From: Rhodococcus sp. G-MC3
GTDB taxonomy: Bacteria > Actinomycetota > Actinomycetes > Mycobacteriales > Mycobacteriaceae
Assembly (NCBI RefSeq): GCF_030063335.1
Contig: NZ_JASISW010000009.1
Span: forward strand, 62,001-126,000
DNA: 64,000 nt
Direction of reading: 5' to 3'
The notes beneath the pieces were generated by a model that saw only the letters and a list, made by a program, of their open reading frames with translations, was not told where the DNA came from and made no database searches. Position 1 is the stretch's first letter; each line of letters opens with the position of its first letter. Below are positions 9,236 through 18,090 of the stretch, piece after piece. The translations under genes were made by a program, and so were the position numbers.

Positions 9236-9871
9236 TCAGGATACGAAGAGTGGGCGTTCGCGCTGTACGTGGGATTCCGCCAGGACGTCGAGCAAGGGAT
9301 CGGAGAGGTCGATCAGTGTAGGCAAGCTCGAGTACACGACATCGGCAACCTCGTCGCACGTCCGAGCCAAACGCAGGGTGCACGCGGCTATCTCGGACGG
9401 ATCGAGAGCCAACAGCCGCTGAGCTGCGATCGCCGAACCTGTCATCGTGGTGTAGATCTGCACCGATGCCAGGTCAAGGCCGGTCAGTCCGGCGACTCGA
9501 CCTACAACGCCTGCAATCACAGCGAGATGGGGCCGCCGAGGGAGCGAATCCCATGCCTCATCGGGCCAGCTCGCCCTTGCCAGTCGCAGAAGACCCCTCC
9601 CCTGAGCCCTCGAGGCAGCGCGAGCCGCGGGCGATGGAGTGCGCGCGTCGGTCTCCAACTCGGCGATCGCCACGTCTACAACAGATTCACACACCGCGGC
9701 TGCCACGGATGCGGTCACAGCGCCGGTGGTCCGCAGTCGGCGATTCAGGAAAGCCTCCACGGTTGCAATGTCACGGACCAACCCGCGCGCCACGGCCTCT
9801 TCCACGCCACCCGAATGGACATGGCCGCCCGTCGGGAGCCTGGAATCCGCTAACGACAGAATTGTCGACAC
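9236..9871 (-). CDS. ureF: Urease accessory protein UreF
   Basis: 211 residues, the same length I recall for M. tuberculosis UreF. An all-helical protein that joins UreD and UreG in the urease activation complex. Recognisable parts are LADSRLPTGGHVHSGGVEEA near the start, ASRAQGRGLLRLA in the middle, MTGSAIAAQRLLALDP and the C-terminal ERPLFVS. I chose GTG at 9869-9871 because it gives the family N-terminus; a TTG at 9890-9892 overlapping the ureC stop is an alternative adding seven residues. Confidence 0.92.
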   Translation of the reverse strand: MSTILSLADSRLPTGGHVHSGGVEEAVARGLVRDIATVEAFLNRRLRTTGAVTASVAAAVCESVVDVAIAELETDARTPSPAARAASRAQGRGLLRLARASWPDEAWDSLPRRPHLAVIAGVVGRVAGLTGLDLASVQIYTTMTGSAIAAQRLLALDPSEIAACTLRLARTCDEVADVVYSSLPTLIDLSDPLLDVLAESHVQRERPLFVS

Positions 9872-9888
9872 ACGAGAAACGACTGCGC

Positions 9889-11610
9889 TCAAAAGAGGAA
9901 GTACCTTTGCGCCATGGGCAGTTCCGTAGCCGGCTGTTCCTTCCAGACTTCGCCGTCGATTTTCACGGTGAACGTATCGGCGTCGACCTCGATGCGCGGT
10001 TGCGCATTGTTGAGAGGCATATCGGCCTTCCCGACGGAGCGAACGTTCCCAACCGCCACAAGTCGGCGATCGCAGTTCAATCGATCCGCCAGTCCGTCTT
10101 CGATCGCTTGAGGGGCAACGAAGTGAACAGAAGTCGCCGCTGCCGCCTTCGCTGATGCGCCGAACATCGGGAGTGGAAGTTCGGGCTGTGGCGTCGGGAT
10201 CGATGCATTCGCATCGCCCATCTGGGCCCAGGCAATCATGCCGCCCTTGATCACTGTGTGGGGGCGCACCCCGAAGAACGCCGGATCCCACAGCACGAGG
10301 TCGGCGAGTTTTCCTGGTTCGATCGAACCGATTTCGTGGTCGAGGCCGTGGGCGACGGCGGGGCATATCGTGTACTTGGCGACGTAGCGCATGACGCGGT
10401 TGTTGTCAGCATCGACATCGCCGGCCAACAAGCCTCGACGTTTCTTCATGACGTGCGCAGTTTGCCAAGTCCTGAGCACCACCTCACCGATTCTCCCCAT
10501 AGCCTGGGCGTCGCTTCCAATCATGGAAATCGCGCCCATATCGTGAAGAAGATCCTCCGCGGCGATCGTCGACGGCCGAATTCGACTCTCCGCGAACGCA
10601 AGATCCTCGGGTATGGACGGACTCAGGTGATGGCACACCATCAGCATGTCCAAGTGCTCGTCGAGAGTATTGACGGTGTGTGGCCTGGTTGGATTTGTAG
10701 AACTGGGCAGCACATGGCTCTGAGCCGCGACCGTGATGATATCGGGCGCGTGCCCGCCCCCTGCGCCCTCGGTGTGATAGGCGTGGATTCCGCGTCCCGC
10801 GATCGCACCGAGAGTGGTTTCGACGAACCCCGCCTCGTTCAGGGTGTCCGAGTGCAGTGCTGCCTGCACCCCGGCGTCATCGCAGACCCGCAGGCACGCA
10901 TCGATCGCTGCAGGTGTCGATCCCCAGTCCTCGTGCAGCTTGAATCCTGAAGCACCTGCACGCAATTGCTCCCACATGGCATCGCTGCTGACGGTATTCC
11001 CCTTGCCCAACAACACGATGTTCATCGGCCAGTCGTCCAGTGCTTCCAGCATCCGAGACAGGTGCCAGGCCCCGGGTGTCACCGTCGTGGCTTTGCTGCC
11101 CTCGGCGGGACCTGTGCCCCCGCCGATGAGCGTCGTAATACCGCCGCCGAGCGCCTCTTCCATGATCTGTGGGCAGATGAAGTGGACGTGGCAGTCGATC
11201 GCGCCCGCCGTGACGATTTTCCCGTTGCCCGCAATGATCTCGGTGGACGGCCCGATCACCAGATCCGGGTGAACGCCGGTCATGGTGTCCGGGTTGCCTG
11301 CCTTCCCGAGCGCAACGATGCGGCCGTCACGAATTCCCAGGTCGGCTTTGATGATTCCCCAGTGGTCCACCACAACCACCCCGGTGATGATCGTGTCCGG
11401 GGCGCCGTCTGCTCGTGTTGCCCGCGACTGGCCCATGGATTCACGAATGACTTTGCCGCCGCCGAACACGGCTTCTTCACCGGCGAGACCGGGCCCGCCG
11501 CTGCGATCCTCGGTCACCTCGATCAGGAGATCGGTGTCTGCGAGTCGAATTCGATCACCGGTAGTCGGCCCGAACAGTTGGGCATAGCGGGCGCGACTCA
11601 AATGTGCCAT
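9889..11610 (-). CDS. ureC: Urease alpha subunit
   Basis: 573-residue catalytic subunit that hydrolyses urea to ammonia and carbamate in the cytoplasm. Nickel ligands His141 and His143 are in CHVHFICPQ; the lysine carbamylated to bridge the two nickels is Lys224 in [10 protein letters not shown]; the mobile flap Cys is in [19 protein letters not shown]. Length and motifs are complete, so the enzyme should be active. ATG at 11608-11610 overlaps the fused ureAB stop by one base (TGATG). All accessory genes follow in the same operon. Confidence 0.97.
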   Translation of the reverse strand: MAHLSRARYAQLFGPTTGDRIRLADTDLLIEVTEDRSGGPGLAGEEAVFGGGKVIRESMGQSRATRADGAPDTIITGVVVVDHWGIIKADLGIRDGRIVALGKAGNPDTMTGVHPDLVIGPSTEIIAGNGKIVTAGAIDCHVHFICPQIMEEALGGGITTLIGGGTGPAEGSKATTVTPGAWHLSRMLEALDDWPMNIVLLGKGNTVSSDAMWEQLRAGASGFKLHEDWGSTPAAIDACLRVCDDAGVQAALHSDTLNEAGFVETTLGAIAGRGIHAYHTEGAGGGHAPDIITVAAQSHVLPSSTNPTRPHTVNTLDEHLDMLMVCHHLSPSIPEDLAFAESRIRPSTIAAEDLLHDMGAISMIGSDAQAMGRIGEVVLRTWQTAHVMKKRRGLLAGDVDADNNRVMRYVAKYTICPAVAHGLDHEIGSIEPGKLADLVLWDPAFFGVRPHTVIKGGMIAWAQMGDANASIPTPQPELPLPMFGASAKAAAATSVHFVAPQAIEDGLADRLNCDRRLVAVGNVRSVGKADMPLNNAQPRIEVDADTFTVKIDGEVWKEQPATELPMAQRYFLF

Positions 11611-12242
11611 CAGACATCCAGCTTTCCAGGTGGGGTCAAACTCAGTCCGTAGACTTCGCGAGTGCCGCCGAGCGGGACGAGCCGAACAGTCATCGAGATA
11701 CCAGGTTCGAATCGAACGGCGGTTCCAGCAGGTATATCAAGCCTTCGTCCATGCGCGAGTTCGCGGTCGTAGGACAGAGCAGCGTTTGCCTGAGGGAAGT
11801 GCACATGACTGCCGACCTGGACCGGTCGGTCGCCGGAGTTCAACACCTCGATCGTGACGACGTCTGAGCCGCTGTTGATTTCGATTTCGCCAGGCAATGT
11901 GATGACCTCGCCGGGAACCAAGTGTCCATCTCCCCGTTTGGGGGAGATGGGGTCGTGAACGGTGATGAGCTTGGTGCCGTCGGGGAAGGTTGCCTCCACC
12001 TGAACCTCGGGCAGCAGCTCCGGCACACCACTGATGACGTCGTCCGCCCCGAGGACCTCTCGTCCCGATGCCATCAACTCGGCGACGGATCGTCCGTCAC
12101 GTGCGCCCTCGAGCAGGTGGTCAGTGATCAGTGCGACTGCCTCCGGATGATTGAGCAGCCGGCCCCTCGATCGACGCCTGCGTGCCAACTCGGCGGCATA
12201 ACTGATGAGCAGTCGGTCCTGCTCGTGCGGAGTAAGCCGCAT
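11610..12242 (-). CDS. ureAB: Urease gamma-beta fusion subunit
   Basis: 210 residues containing two urease subunits in one chain. Residues 1 to about 100 match UreA (starts [40 protein letters not shown]), and about 108-210 match UreB ([56 protein letters not shown]). M. tuberculosis has these as separate genes; a fusion also occurs in some other bacteria such as Helicobacter. ATG at 12240-12242 has GGAGAT upstream. It is the first gene of the operon, so its promoter should lie just right of 12242. Confidence 0.93.
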   Translation of the reverse strand: MRLTPHEQDRLLISYAAELARRRRSRGRLLNHPEAVALITDHLLEGARDGRSVAELMASGREVLGADDVISGVPELLPEVQVEATFPDGTKLITVHDPISPKRGDGHLVPGEVITLPGEIEINSGSDVVTIEVLNSGDRPVQVGSHVHFPQANAALSYDRELAHGRRLDIPAGTAVRFEPGISMTVRLVPLGGTREVYGLSLTPPGKLDV

Positions 12243-12554
12243 TGTCGATCTCCATCTGTTTCTCGCGTAGTCACCCGTCGACCAACGTTAATACTGACAC
12301 GATTGTGCCTGCGAAGCATGGAGAGCTCACCACGAAGCTGTGCGGCGAGGAAACGACCAACTGGACGAGGAACGAAGAAGAAAGGTGCTCGACGGAGAGT
12401 ACGGGACCACCGGAGGATGCGGATCCGATCGAGGCCGGAGATGCCGCTTCGGCGAACGCATCAGCAGTTTCAGTACTGAGCAGAAAGGTAAGCGCTGCAA
12501 CGCGACCGGCTCCGGATCGGCACTTACATGAATGCGATCCGGAGCCGGTAGCTG
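12243..12554. other. Intergenic stretch, urease promoter region
   Basis: 312 bases between ureAB and the aldolase-like gene, both leftward. Short ORFs here have no ribosome site or recognisable product. The part nearest ureAB should carry the urease promoter, but no clear -35/-10 pair stands out; the far end holds a strong hairpin listed separately. Nothing else seen. Confidence 0.5.
12505..12549 (-). terminator. Hairpin after the aldolase-like gene
   Basis: Perfect 15-bp GC-rich stem (12505-12519 with 12535-12549) around a 15-base loop, starting six bases past the stop at 12555. There is no clear T-run on the minus strand. Likely ends the 13826-12555 transcript before the urease promoter. 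Confidence 0.6.
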
Positions 12555-13826
12555 TCAGGCCGTCGGGCCGCCGACAGTCCGGTTCAACAAACCCAACAGA
12601 ATGTCCTTCGTGATCGATGACGACACCGCGCCCAGGTCGTGTTCGTCGAACGCGCCTGCGTCGAGTCCGCGAATCAGTACGCCGGAAAGCGCTTGTGCGG
12701 TCGCCGGTTCGTCCATGATCCCTCCCGCGGTGCTGTCCAGATATGCCGCCACCCGAGCTGCAGCGGTGGGCATTGCCGACCCGAAGAACGACAATGTCGC
12801 GGCCCACCTCGTGACGAGGTGACCGGGGTGCATGTCCCACCCCTGGTAGAAACCGCGTTCGAGTGATCGGGTGACGAGACCGAAGTGTCGACGAATCGCG
12901 GTGTCGATCTCGATAGTCGTTCCCACCGGTACAACCTGTGTCGAACCGTCGCACACCCAGACGCCCGTCTGCGCGGCCGCGGCAAGCATGACGTTCTTTG
13001 CATGGTCGGCGACGGGATGGGCCAGAGACTGCTGGGCGGACGTGATTCCGCAGGCAGCGCTGTAGTCGTACGTCCCGTAGTGGAGCGAGGTGCAACGGCC
13101 GTCCGCGCGGCCGAGAGCGCGTGCGAGCGTCGCTGTTCCATCACGTCCGACGATTGCCTGCGGGCTCTCGATCTGTAGTTCGAACCGCAACGACCGATCG
13201 GCGAGACCATGTGCCCGTTCGAGTTCTTCACAGAGAGCAACCACCGCGTCTACTTGTGCCACAGCGCGAAGCTTGGGCACGGTGAACACGAATCCATCGG
13301 GAACACCGCCTGCCGCATCGAGGACGAGTTCCAGCGTCCGAATTCCGCGACGCCGCTCGTGTGGCGCAAGGCCTTTGGCTCGTATACCTAGCCAGCGTGG
13401 CCCATCGGGGTCGGCGGCCAACGCCGAAAGGGTCTTGCCCGCCTCGCGCGCGTGCGCGTCTTCCGACGAATCGGGGCGCCAACCGTATCCGTCCTCGAAA
13501 TCGATTCTCAGATCTTGAATGGGGCGCGTAGCAAGAATTCGGCGCACCCGTGGAAGGACACCTGCAGTATCGAGAGATTCGACCACACCAGGATTGGAGT
13601 CGAGAAGGCTCAGTGCCACGCTCCCCCATCGTTGCGGAACGTCGACGGACGCATCCGAGGCAGCCACGTAGACGGTGTGTATCGGCTGCCCGCCGACTCG
13701 ATCACCCGGAAAGTCACGGGACAACGCGGCATCGACGGGACCGAGTATCGACTCGATCCGCGAGTAAGCAGACTCGTCCAAGCTGCTGTCGTTGGGAGAC
13801 TGAGGAGAAGAGGTGCTGTTCGTCAC
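12555..13826 (-). CDS. HpcH/HpaI aldolase/citrate-lyase-like protein (DUF6986 type)
   Basis: 423 residues with a TIM-barrel fold of the citrate-lyase-beta/HpcH aldolase superfamily. Visible pieces are LRIDFEDGYGWRPD (acidic metal-binding strand), FELQIESPQAIVGRDG (the conserved glutamate) and FYQGWDMHPGHLVTRWAA. The substrate is not known; similar proteins occur near ureide or urea genes in actinobacteria, as I recall, and here it adjoins urease. GTG start at 13824-13826, three bases after the thioesterase gene, so the two form an operon. Confidence 0.75.
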   Translation of the reverse strand: MTNSTSSPQSPNDSSLDESAYSRIESILGPVDAALSRDFPGDRVGGQPIHTVYVAASDASVDVPQRWGSVALSLLDSNPGVVESLDTAGVLPRVRRILATRPIQDLRIDFEDGYGWRPDSSEDAHAREAGKTLSALAADPDGPRWLGIRAKGLAPHERRRGIRTLELVLDAAGGVPDGFVFTVPKLRAVAQVDAVVALCEELERAHGLADRSLRFELQIESPQAIVGRDGTATLARALGRADGRCTSLHYGTYDYSAACGITSAQQSLAHPVADHAKNVMLAAAAQTGVWVCDGSTQVVPVGTTIEIDTAIRRHFGLVTRSLERGFYQGWDMHPGHLVTRWAATLSFFGSAMPTAAARVAAYLDSTAGGIMDEPATAQALSGVLIRGLDAGAFDEHDLGAVSSSITKDILLGLLNRTVGGPTA

Positions 13827-13829
13827 GGC

Positions 13830-14309
13830 CTACTGTCCCAGAATTCCGGTATCTACGATGTTCGCTAGTCGAACCTTGCCCTGGGCGACGTGCTTGCCCG
13901 CCTCGTCGGTGATGTCCACCTGCCAGATTTGCTGAGTCCGCCCACGATGAACGGGGCGAGCTTCGGCGTGGAGCGTTCCTTGGCGTGACGCGCGAAGGAA
14001 GTCGGTGTTGTTGTTCACACCCACAACGTGTCCGCGATCGCCGAGCCACACGCTTGCGCCGATACTGGCCAGCGATTCGACCACCGAGCACAACACACCA
14101 CCGTGCATGATTCCCGCTGGCTGGTGAAGGTTCGGTGTCACATCCCACCTGGCACGGACCTTGTCGGCTGAAACCTCGATGTACTCGAGGCCGATCGCAC
14201 CGTCGAATCCCTTCGCGCACAGCTCGGTCATCTTCGCCGGATCGAGGTCTTGCATAGTCGGCGTTCTCTCTTCGTGCTGGTTGCTCGAAGTGTTCTGGAT
14301 ATCGCTCAT
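13830..14309 (-). CDS. Hotdog-fold thioesterase, PaaI type (Rv1847-like)
   Basis: 159-residue cytoplasmic hotdog protein expected to hydrolyse an acyl- or aryl-CoA. The active-site region NLHQPAGIMHGGVLCSVVESLAS has the HGG and acidic residue of the PaaI/YbgC group, followed by GVNNNTDFLRASRQGTLHAEA. I chose ATG at 14307-14309, which has GGAG eight bases upstream; the frame is open to 14333. Between urease and blaI in M. tuberculosis there is a similar gene (Rv1847, from memory), supporting orthology. Substrate unknown. Confidence 0.85.
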   Translation of the reverse strand: MSDIQNTSSNQHEERTPTMQDLDPAKMTELCAKGFDGAIGLEYIEVSADKVRARWDVTPNLHQPAGIMHGGVLCSVVESLASIGASVWLGDRGHVVGVNNNTDFLRASRQGTLHAEARPVHRGRTQQIWQVDITDEAGKHVAQGKVRLANIVDTGILGQ

Positions 14310-14389
14310 CGATTCTCCTCGTCGTCGCCGCACGTAGTGCGTTGGCCGCTGTTCGATCAGAACTACACGAGGGCACAGACAGAAGAATC

Positions 14390-14424
14390 GGCGGGCCTCA
14401 CATTCACCGAATGTGAGGCCCGCC
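14390..14424 (-). terminator. Strong hairpin downstream of the iron-regulated gene
   Basis: Perfect 16-bp stem (14390-14405 with 14409-14424) and a three-base loop, downstream of the leftward gene ending at 14549 and upstream of the thioesterase gene. The minus strand continues with a T-rich tail (CGATTCTTCTG). A good rho-independent terminator candidate. Confidence 0.65.
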
Positions 14425-14490
14425 GTGGCAAGGACCGGGAGTCACTGCAGCCCTCAGGACTCCGGCGCGGTCCGGTGGTACCAACAAATA

Positions 14491-14509
14491 ATAGGCTAGC
14501 CTTGCCTGA
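14491..14509. promoter_or_regulatory. IdeR/DtxR-like iron box without an obvious target
   Basis: The 19-mer matches the iron-box consensus TTAGGTTAGSCTAACCTAA at 14 of 19 positions, around the palindrome AGGCTAGCCT (14493-14502). It lies between the stop of the 14549-15310 gene and the hairpin at 14390-14424, so it is not directly in front of an annotated start. It could control the thioesterase gene or an unannotated short RNA, or be a relic. Confidence 0.5.
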
Positions 14510-14548
14510 TTTGGCAATACTCTGCGCAATCGCAAAGGCGAGAGCGCA

Positions 14549-15310
14549 TCACGAAACTCGCGGCCGTACACGCCCCAACGCCACTGGACGAGAGCGAACC
14601 GGCGCACCCGCGGACACGAAGGCGTCGAGTAGCGCTTGGCCGCGTCGCGCGCTGTTGGAGGAATGTATACCCGCGAGGACGGGAACGTAGGTGGAGGCGC
14701 CGAGAATGGAGTCACCGACCAAGCTCCAGAAAATTCGTGAATCGAGGGGCACGCAATCCGCGATGGCCGCGAGGATCTTCTCGAGCGAGGTGATGCACCG
14801 GTGTGCAGTCCATACCAGAAGTGCTTCCTCGCACGGAAGCGTTACCGTTCCTCGAGTGGGCTCGGGCGATGCTTCGGGTAGTACCCGAAGCGTCGGGGAT
14901 GCCACGCCTGCCCAGTCGACGCCACCGTCGCTGTCCATGTGAATCCACAGGTTGTCGATGCCAGGGTCCCATGCTCGCCCTTCGAGCACGAGGAGTGCGG
15001 AGACCCGGCCGACGACCGCATGCACGAGTGCGGTCGCAACTTGAATCGCAGCTGACTCGGGGACCTCGAGATCATCGAGCGAGCGGTTGATCATCCGACC
15101 GATTCGCCCATCCTCCAGTCCGGAGGCAAGTTGCCACCAGCGACGCTTGGCCTCGTCCCCCATCGACGCAACCGCGTACATACGAGGGTAATCGGGGTTG
15201 AGTGTTCTGAGCCTGGCGCACGAGCGCGCGAGTGGGCCGCCGTCGCCGTTACGGCCGAGCGAACGATGCACATCAGCCCAGGCATCGGACGTCGAAATTG
15301 CAACTGACAC
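14549..15310 (-). CDS. Iron-regulated protein, possibly FhuF/ferric-reductase-like
   Basis: 253 residues, soluble, no signal peptide. An iron box 45 bases upstream and divergence from a siderophore importer place it in iron acquisition. Parts such as VVGRVSALLVLEGRAWDPGI and WIHMDSDGGVDWAGV, and a C-terminal helix with HRCITSLEKILAAI, are loosely like FhuF-type siderophore-reducing proteins, but the C-terminal CC...CxxC iron-sulfur cluster of true FhuF is missing. GTG at 15308-15310 with AGGGAG upstream. The function is inference from context; a siderophore-binding or iron-release role is most likely. Confidence 0.6.
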   Translation of the reverse strand: MSVAISTSDAWADVHRSLGRNGDGGPLARSCARLRTLNPDYPRMYAVASMGDEAKRRWWQLASGLEDGRIGRMINRSLDDLEVPESAAIQVATALVHAVVGRVSALLVLEGRAWDPGIDNLWIHMDSDGGVDWAGVASPTLRVLPEASPEPTRGTVTLPCEEALLVWTAHRCITSLEKILAAIADCVPLDSRIFWSLVGDSILGASTYVPVLAGIHSSNSARRGQALLDAFVSAGAPVRSRPVALGRVRPRVS

Positions 15311-15354
15311 TGGACCACTCCCTGTAGAACGAAAGACCCTGAGGCCCGTTGAAC

Positions 15355-15373
15355 CAAGGTTAGCCTAACCATC
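15355..15373. promoter_or_regulatory. IdeR/DtxR iron box A
   Basis: Core GGTTAGCCTAACC at 15358-15370; 14 of 19 positions match the DtxR/IdeR consensus. It lies about 45 bases before the leftward start at 15310, where iron-loaded IdeR would block that promoter. Confidence 0.8.
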
Positions 15374-15422
15374 TTAGGTGTCCTGAGCAATTCTTCCGCG
15401 TGTTCGGTCCGTCACGTGTCGG

Positions 15423-15441
15423 CTTGGCTAGCCTTACCTGG
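15423..15441. promoter_or_regulatory. IdeR/DtxR iron box B
   Basis: CTTGGCTAGCCTTACCTGG, 13 of 19 matches to the iron-box consensus, about 75 bases upstream of the permease start at 15515. With box A it gives each divergent promoter its own site. Confidence 0.7.
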
Positions 15442-15514
15442 GTGCGCGTCCTGACAAAGGTTTCCGTAACCTAAGTGTTGGCACGTTCAATCACAGTGAG
15501 GAGTCATCACCACA

Positions 15515-16990
15515 GTGACGACTGCACCATTGTTCGGCTCGGGAGGTTTCGTCCCGAATCCGGACGACGACTACGCAAAGGAAGACATTCCTCGCGGTCC
15601 GGCCCCCTGGACGCGGCGAATAGCGGCAACCGTGGTCGACCTCGCAATCGTTGTCTTCCCCTTGGGGATCGGCTGGTCCATGGTCGACTCGCTCCGGGAC
15701 GACAACGGTGGAGGTCAGGCCGACCGATTCGTGTTCGGCGCTATCGCGGTTGCCGTCGCGCTCGGGCTACTTCTGTGGAACCAGGGATTCCGCGAAGGCA
15801 AAGAAGGCCAGAGCACCGGCATGCGATGGACCGATCTCATCGTCCGCGATGTCGATACCGGCGACCCGATCGGCGTTCGACGGGCACTGTACCGACAGTT
15901 CGGAATCGGCCGCGGCGCCACCGAGGTCGTCCGCGAGAAGACGGCATTCGACGAGCAATTCGAACCCATTCCACGCAACAACTCGGTCTCCGATATTCGC
16001 AAACGCAGGATCCTCGGGCTGATCGTCCTGACAGTTGCGCTCGTTGCCGCAATCATGGCGAGTGTTGCCATTGGAGCTCGGCCTCTCACATTCGATGAGA
16101 TCGGTCACGCGTTACTCAACTCAACCGGTACCGACACAGACATCATCGTTCGCACGTTGCGAGTTCCGCGGACCCTTCTTGCGTTGGTAGTCGGTATTTC
16201 GCTCGGCATCGCGGGTGCGCTGATCCAGGGCCACACGCGAAACCCACTTGCTGATGCGGGGCTGCTGGGCCTCAACGCCGGTGCAGCGTTCCTCGTGGTT
16301 CTGTCGATCTACTTCTTCCGCTTCAACTCGCCGAGCCAATACCTCTGGTTCGCACTAGCCGGGTCGGCGATCGCAAGCATCGTCGTCTTCGGGCTGTCAT
16401 CGATCGGAAATGCAAAAGCGAGTCCGCTCAACCTCGCACTGGCCGGTGCCGGCGTCGCATTCTTCTTGGCAGCGATGACCAACGCTGTCGTGCTTCTCGA
16501 CCAGACCAGTCTCGACGGGTATCGATTCTGGTCGGTGGGATCGGTCGCAGGCCGAGGGCTCGACGTTCTGTGGCAGGTCTTGCCGTTCCTCGTGATCGGA
16601 GTGTTGATCGCATTGGCGAGCACTCCTGGATTGAATGTCATGAGTCTCGGTGAGGACGTGGCCCGTTCGCTCGGTACCAACATCGCGCTCACTCGAACGG
16701 TCGGGATCATCGCAATCACTCTGTTGACCGGGGCCGCGACAGCAGCATGTGGACCGATCGCTTTCATCGGATTGGTCGTACCACACGTGGCCCGAGTGGT
16801 CACCGGACCCGACTATCGATGGCTCGTCCCGTACGCAGGATTGATTGGCGGCGTGATGCTGATGATCGCCGACGTCATCGGCAGAGTCGTGGTCAGACCC
16901 GGTGAACTGCAGGTAGGTATCGTCCTCGCCCTTTTCGGAGCACCGTTTTTCATCGCACTCGTTCGACGGCGGAAGTTGGCAAGCCTGTGA
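15515..16990 (+). CDS. RDD domain fused to FecCD-type siderophore permease
   Basis: 491 residues, about 150 longer than a normal FecCD permease. Residues about 25-130 form an RDD domain (WTRRIAATVVDLAIVVFPLG; then DLIVRDVDTGDP and ALYRQFG), with two helices. Residues about 165-490 are the permease, with VPRTLLALVVGISLGIAGAL, the family motif HTRNPLADAGLLGLNAGA and GPIAFIGLVVPHVAR, where the ATPase docks. It imports ferric siderophore with the next two gene products. GTG at 15515 with GAGGAG about 11 bases ahead; the iron box upstream implies repression under iron sufficiency. The RDD extension is unusual and unexplained. Confidence 0.88.
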   Translation: MTTAPLFGSGGFVPNPDDDYAKEDIPRGPAPWTRRIAATVVDLAIVVFPLGIGWSMVDSLRDDNGGGQADRFVFGAIAVAVALGLLLWNQGFREGKEGQSTGMRWTDLIVRDVDTGDPIGVRRALYRQFGIGRGATEVVREKTAFDEQFEPIPRNNSVSDIRKRRILGLIVLTVALVAAIMASVAIGARPLTFDEIGHALLNSTGTDTDIIVRTLRVPRTLLALVVGISLGIAGALIQGHTRNPLADAGLLGLNAGAAFLVVLSIYFFRFNSPSQYLWFALAGSAIASIVVFGLSSIGNAKASPLNLALAGAGVAFFLAAMTNAVVLLDQTSLDGYRFWSVGSVAGRGLDVLWQVLPFLVIGVLIALASTPGLNVMSLGEDVARSLGTNIALTRTVGIIAITLLTGAATAACGPIAFIGLVVPHVARVVTGPDYRWLVPYAGLIGGVMLMIADVIGRVVVRPGELQVGIVLALFGAPFFIALVRRRKLASL

Positions 16991-18090
16991 CTGCAACGCT
17001 GAAAACCGTCGCGCGACCGACAACCGAAGTATCGAGGGTGCCGTCCCGACCGCCGTTCCGATTGGGACCCGTATCGCTCGTGCGTAGGCCGGTCATGGTT
17101 GCTGTCAACCTCGTCATGGTTGCCGCTCTGTTCCTGGTCATCTGTATCGACATCGGCCGCGGTGATTTCCCGTTGTCGATTGCACAGGTGATCGACGTGT
17201 TGTTCGGCGGCGGTACACGAATCGAGCGATTCATTGTGATGGATCTTCGCCTTCCACGATCCCTGACGGGTCTGCTCGTGGGCATGGCGCTCGGAATGTC
17301 GGGCGCAGTGACGCAATCGATCTCACGAAATTCGCTTGCCAGCCCCGATATTCTCGGAATTACCGCCGGGGCCAGCGCTGCAGCTGTCGCGCTGATCGTG
17401 CTCGGAGGTGGCGGCTCATTCGTCGGCATACTCGCCACCGTCGGCCTGCCCGTCGCGGCACTGGTCGGCGGAGTGGTCACTGCAGTGCTCATCTACGCAC
17501 TTGCTTGGAAACGCGGCGTCGAAGGATTCCGGCTGATTCTCGTCGGTATCGCCATCAACGCGATGCTCACAGCGGCGGTCGGATGGTTGCTTGTCACTGC
17601 CGATATCAACGACGTTTCGCGAGCTCAGTTGTGGCTCAACGGTTCACTGAACGGCGCCGACTGGAGCAAGGTGTGGCCGGTGCTGATCGCGGTCGTCGTC
17701 ATCGGCGGCGGGACGGTCATGGCCACGTTCACGCTCGGGGCGCTCCGACTCGGCGACGACAACGCTCGTTCGCTCGGAGTCCGCCTTCAGTATGGACAAG
17801 CATCGCTTCTCCTCGCCTCGGTCGCCCTCGCTGCGATCGCGACTGCAGCTGCAGGCCCCATCGGCTTCGTCGCTCTTGCCGCGCCTCAGATCGCACTGCG
17901 CATTCTGCGGACACCGGGACCACCGATCGTCGCATCGGCCATCATGGGCGGACTTCTCGTGGTCGGCAGCGACTTGATTGCCCGCACGATCCTCCCGATC
18001 GAACTCCCGGTGGGCATCGTCACCTCGGCACTCGGTGGTCCGTTCCTGCTCTACCTGCTCGTTCGCACCAATCGAAAGGTCTCCGCATGA
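16987..18090 (+). CDS. FecCD-type siderophore ABC permease
   Basis: 367 residues with about nine helices; the second permease of the ferric-siderophore importer. Motifs: DLRLPRSLTGLLVGMALGMS, TQSISRNSLASPDILGIT and GPIGFVALAAPQIALRI (ATPase-coupling loop). GTG at 16987 overlaps the previous stop (GTGA), so the two permeases are made together and probably form a heterodimer. No binding-protein gene is in this cluster; it must be elsewhere. Confidence 0.93.
   Translation: MTATLKTVARPTTEVSRVPSRPPFRLGPVSLVRRPVMVAVNLVMVAALFLVICIDIGRGDFPLSIAQVIDVLFGGGTRIERFIVMDLRLPRSLTGLLVGMALGMSGAVTQSISRNSLASPDILGITAGASAAAVALIVLGGGGSFVGILATVGLPVAALVGGVVTAVLIYALAWKRGVEGFRLILVGIAINAMLTAAVGWLLVTADINDVSRAQLWLNGSLNGADWSKVWPVLIAVVVIGGGTVMATFTLGALRLGDDNARSLGVRLQYGQASLLLASVALAAIATAAAGPIGFVALAAPQIALRILRTPGPPIVASAIMGGLLVVGSDLIARTILPIELPVGIVTSALGGPFLLYLLVRTNRKVSA

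Noticed and set aside
12242..12613. Open frames on both strands in the urease-side intergenic stretch
   Set aside because: No ribosome site, no family resemblance, and part of each overlaps the aldolase-like gene or its terminator.
17505..18086. Upstream extension of the siderophore ATPase frame
   Set aside because: It lies within the permease gene in another frame; the ATG at 18087 overlapping the permease stop is the expected start.
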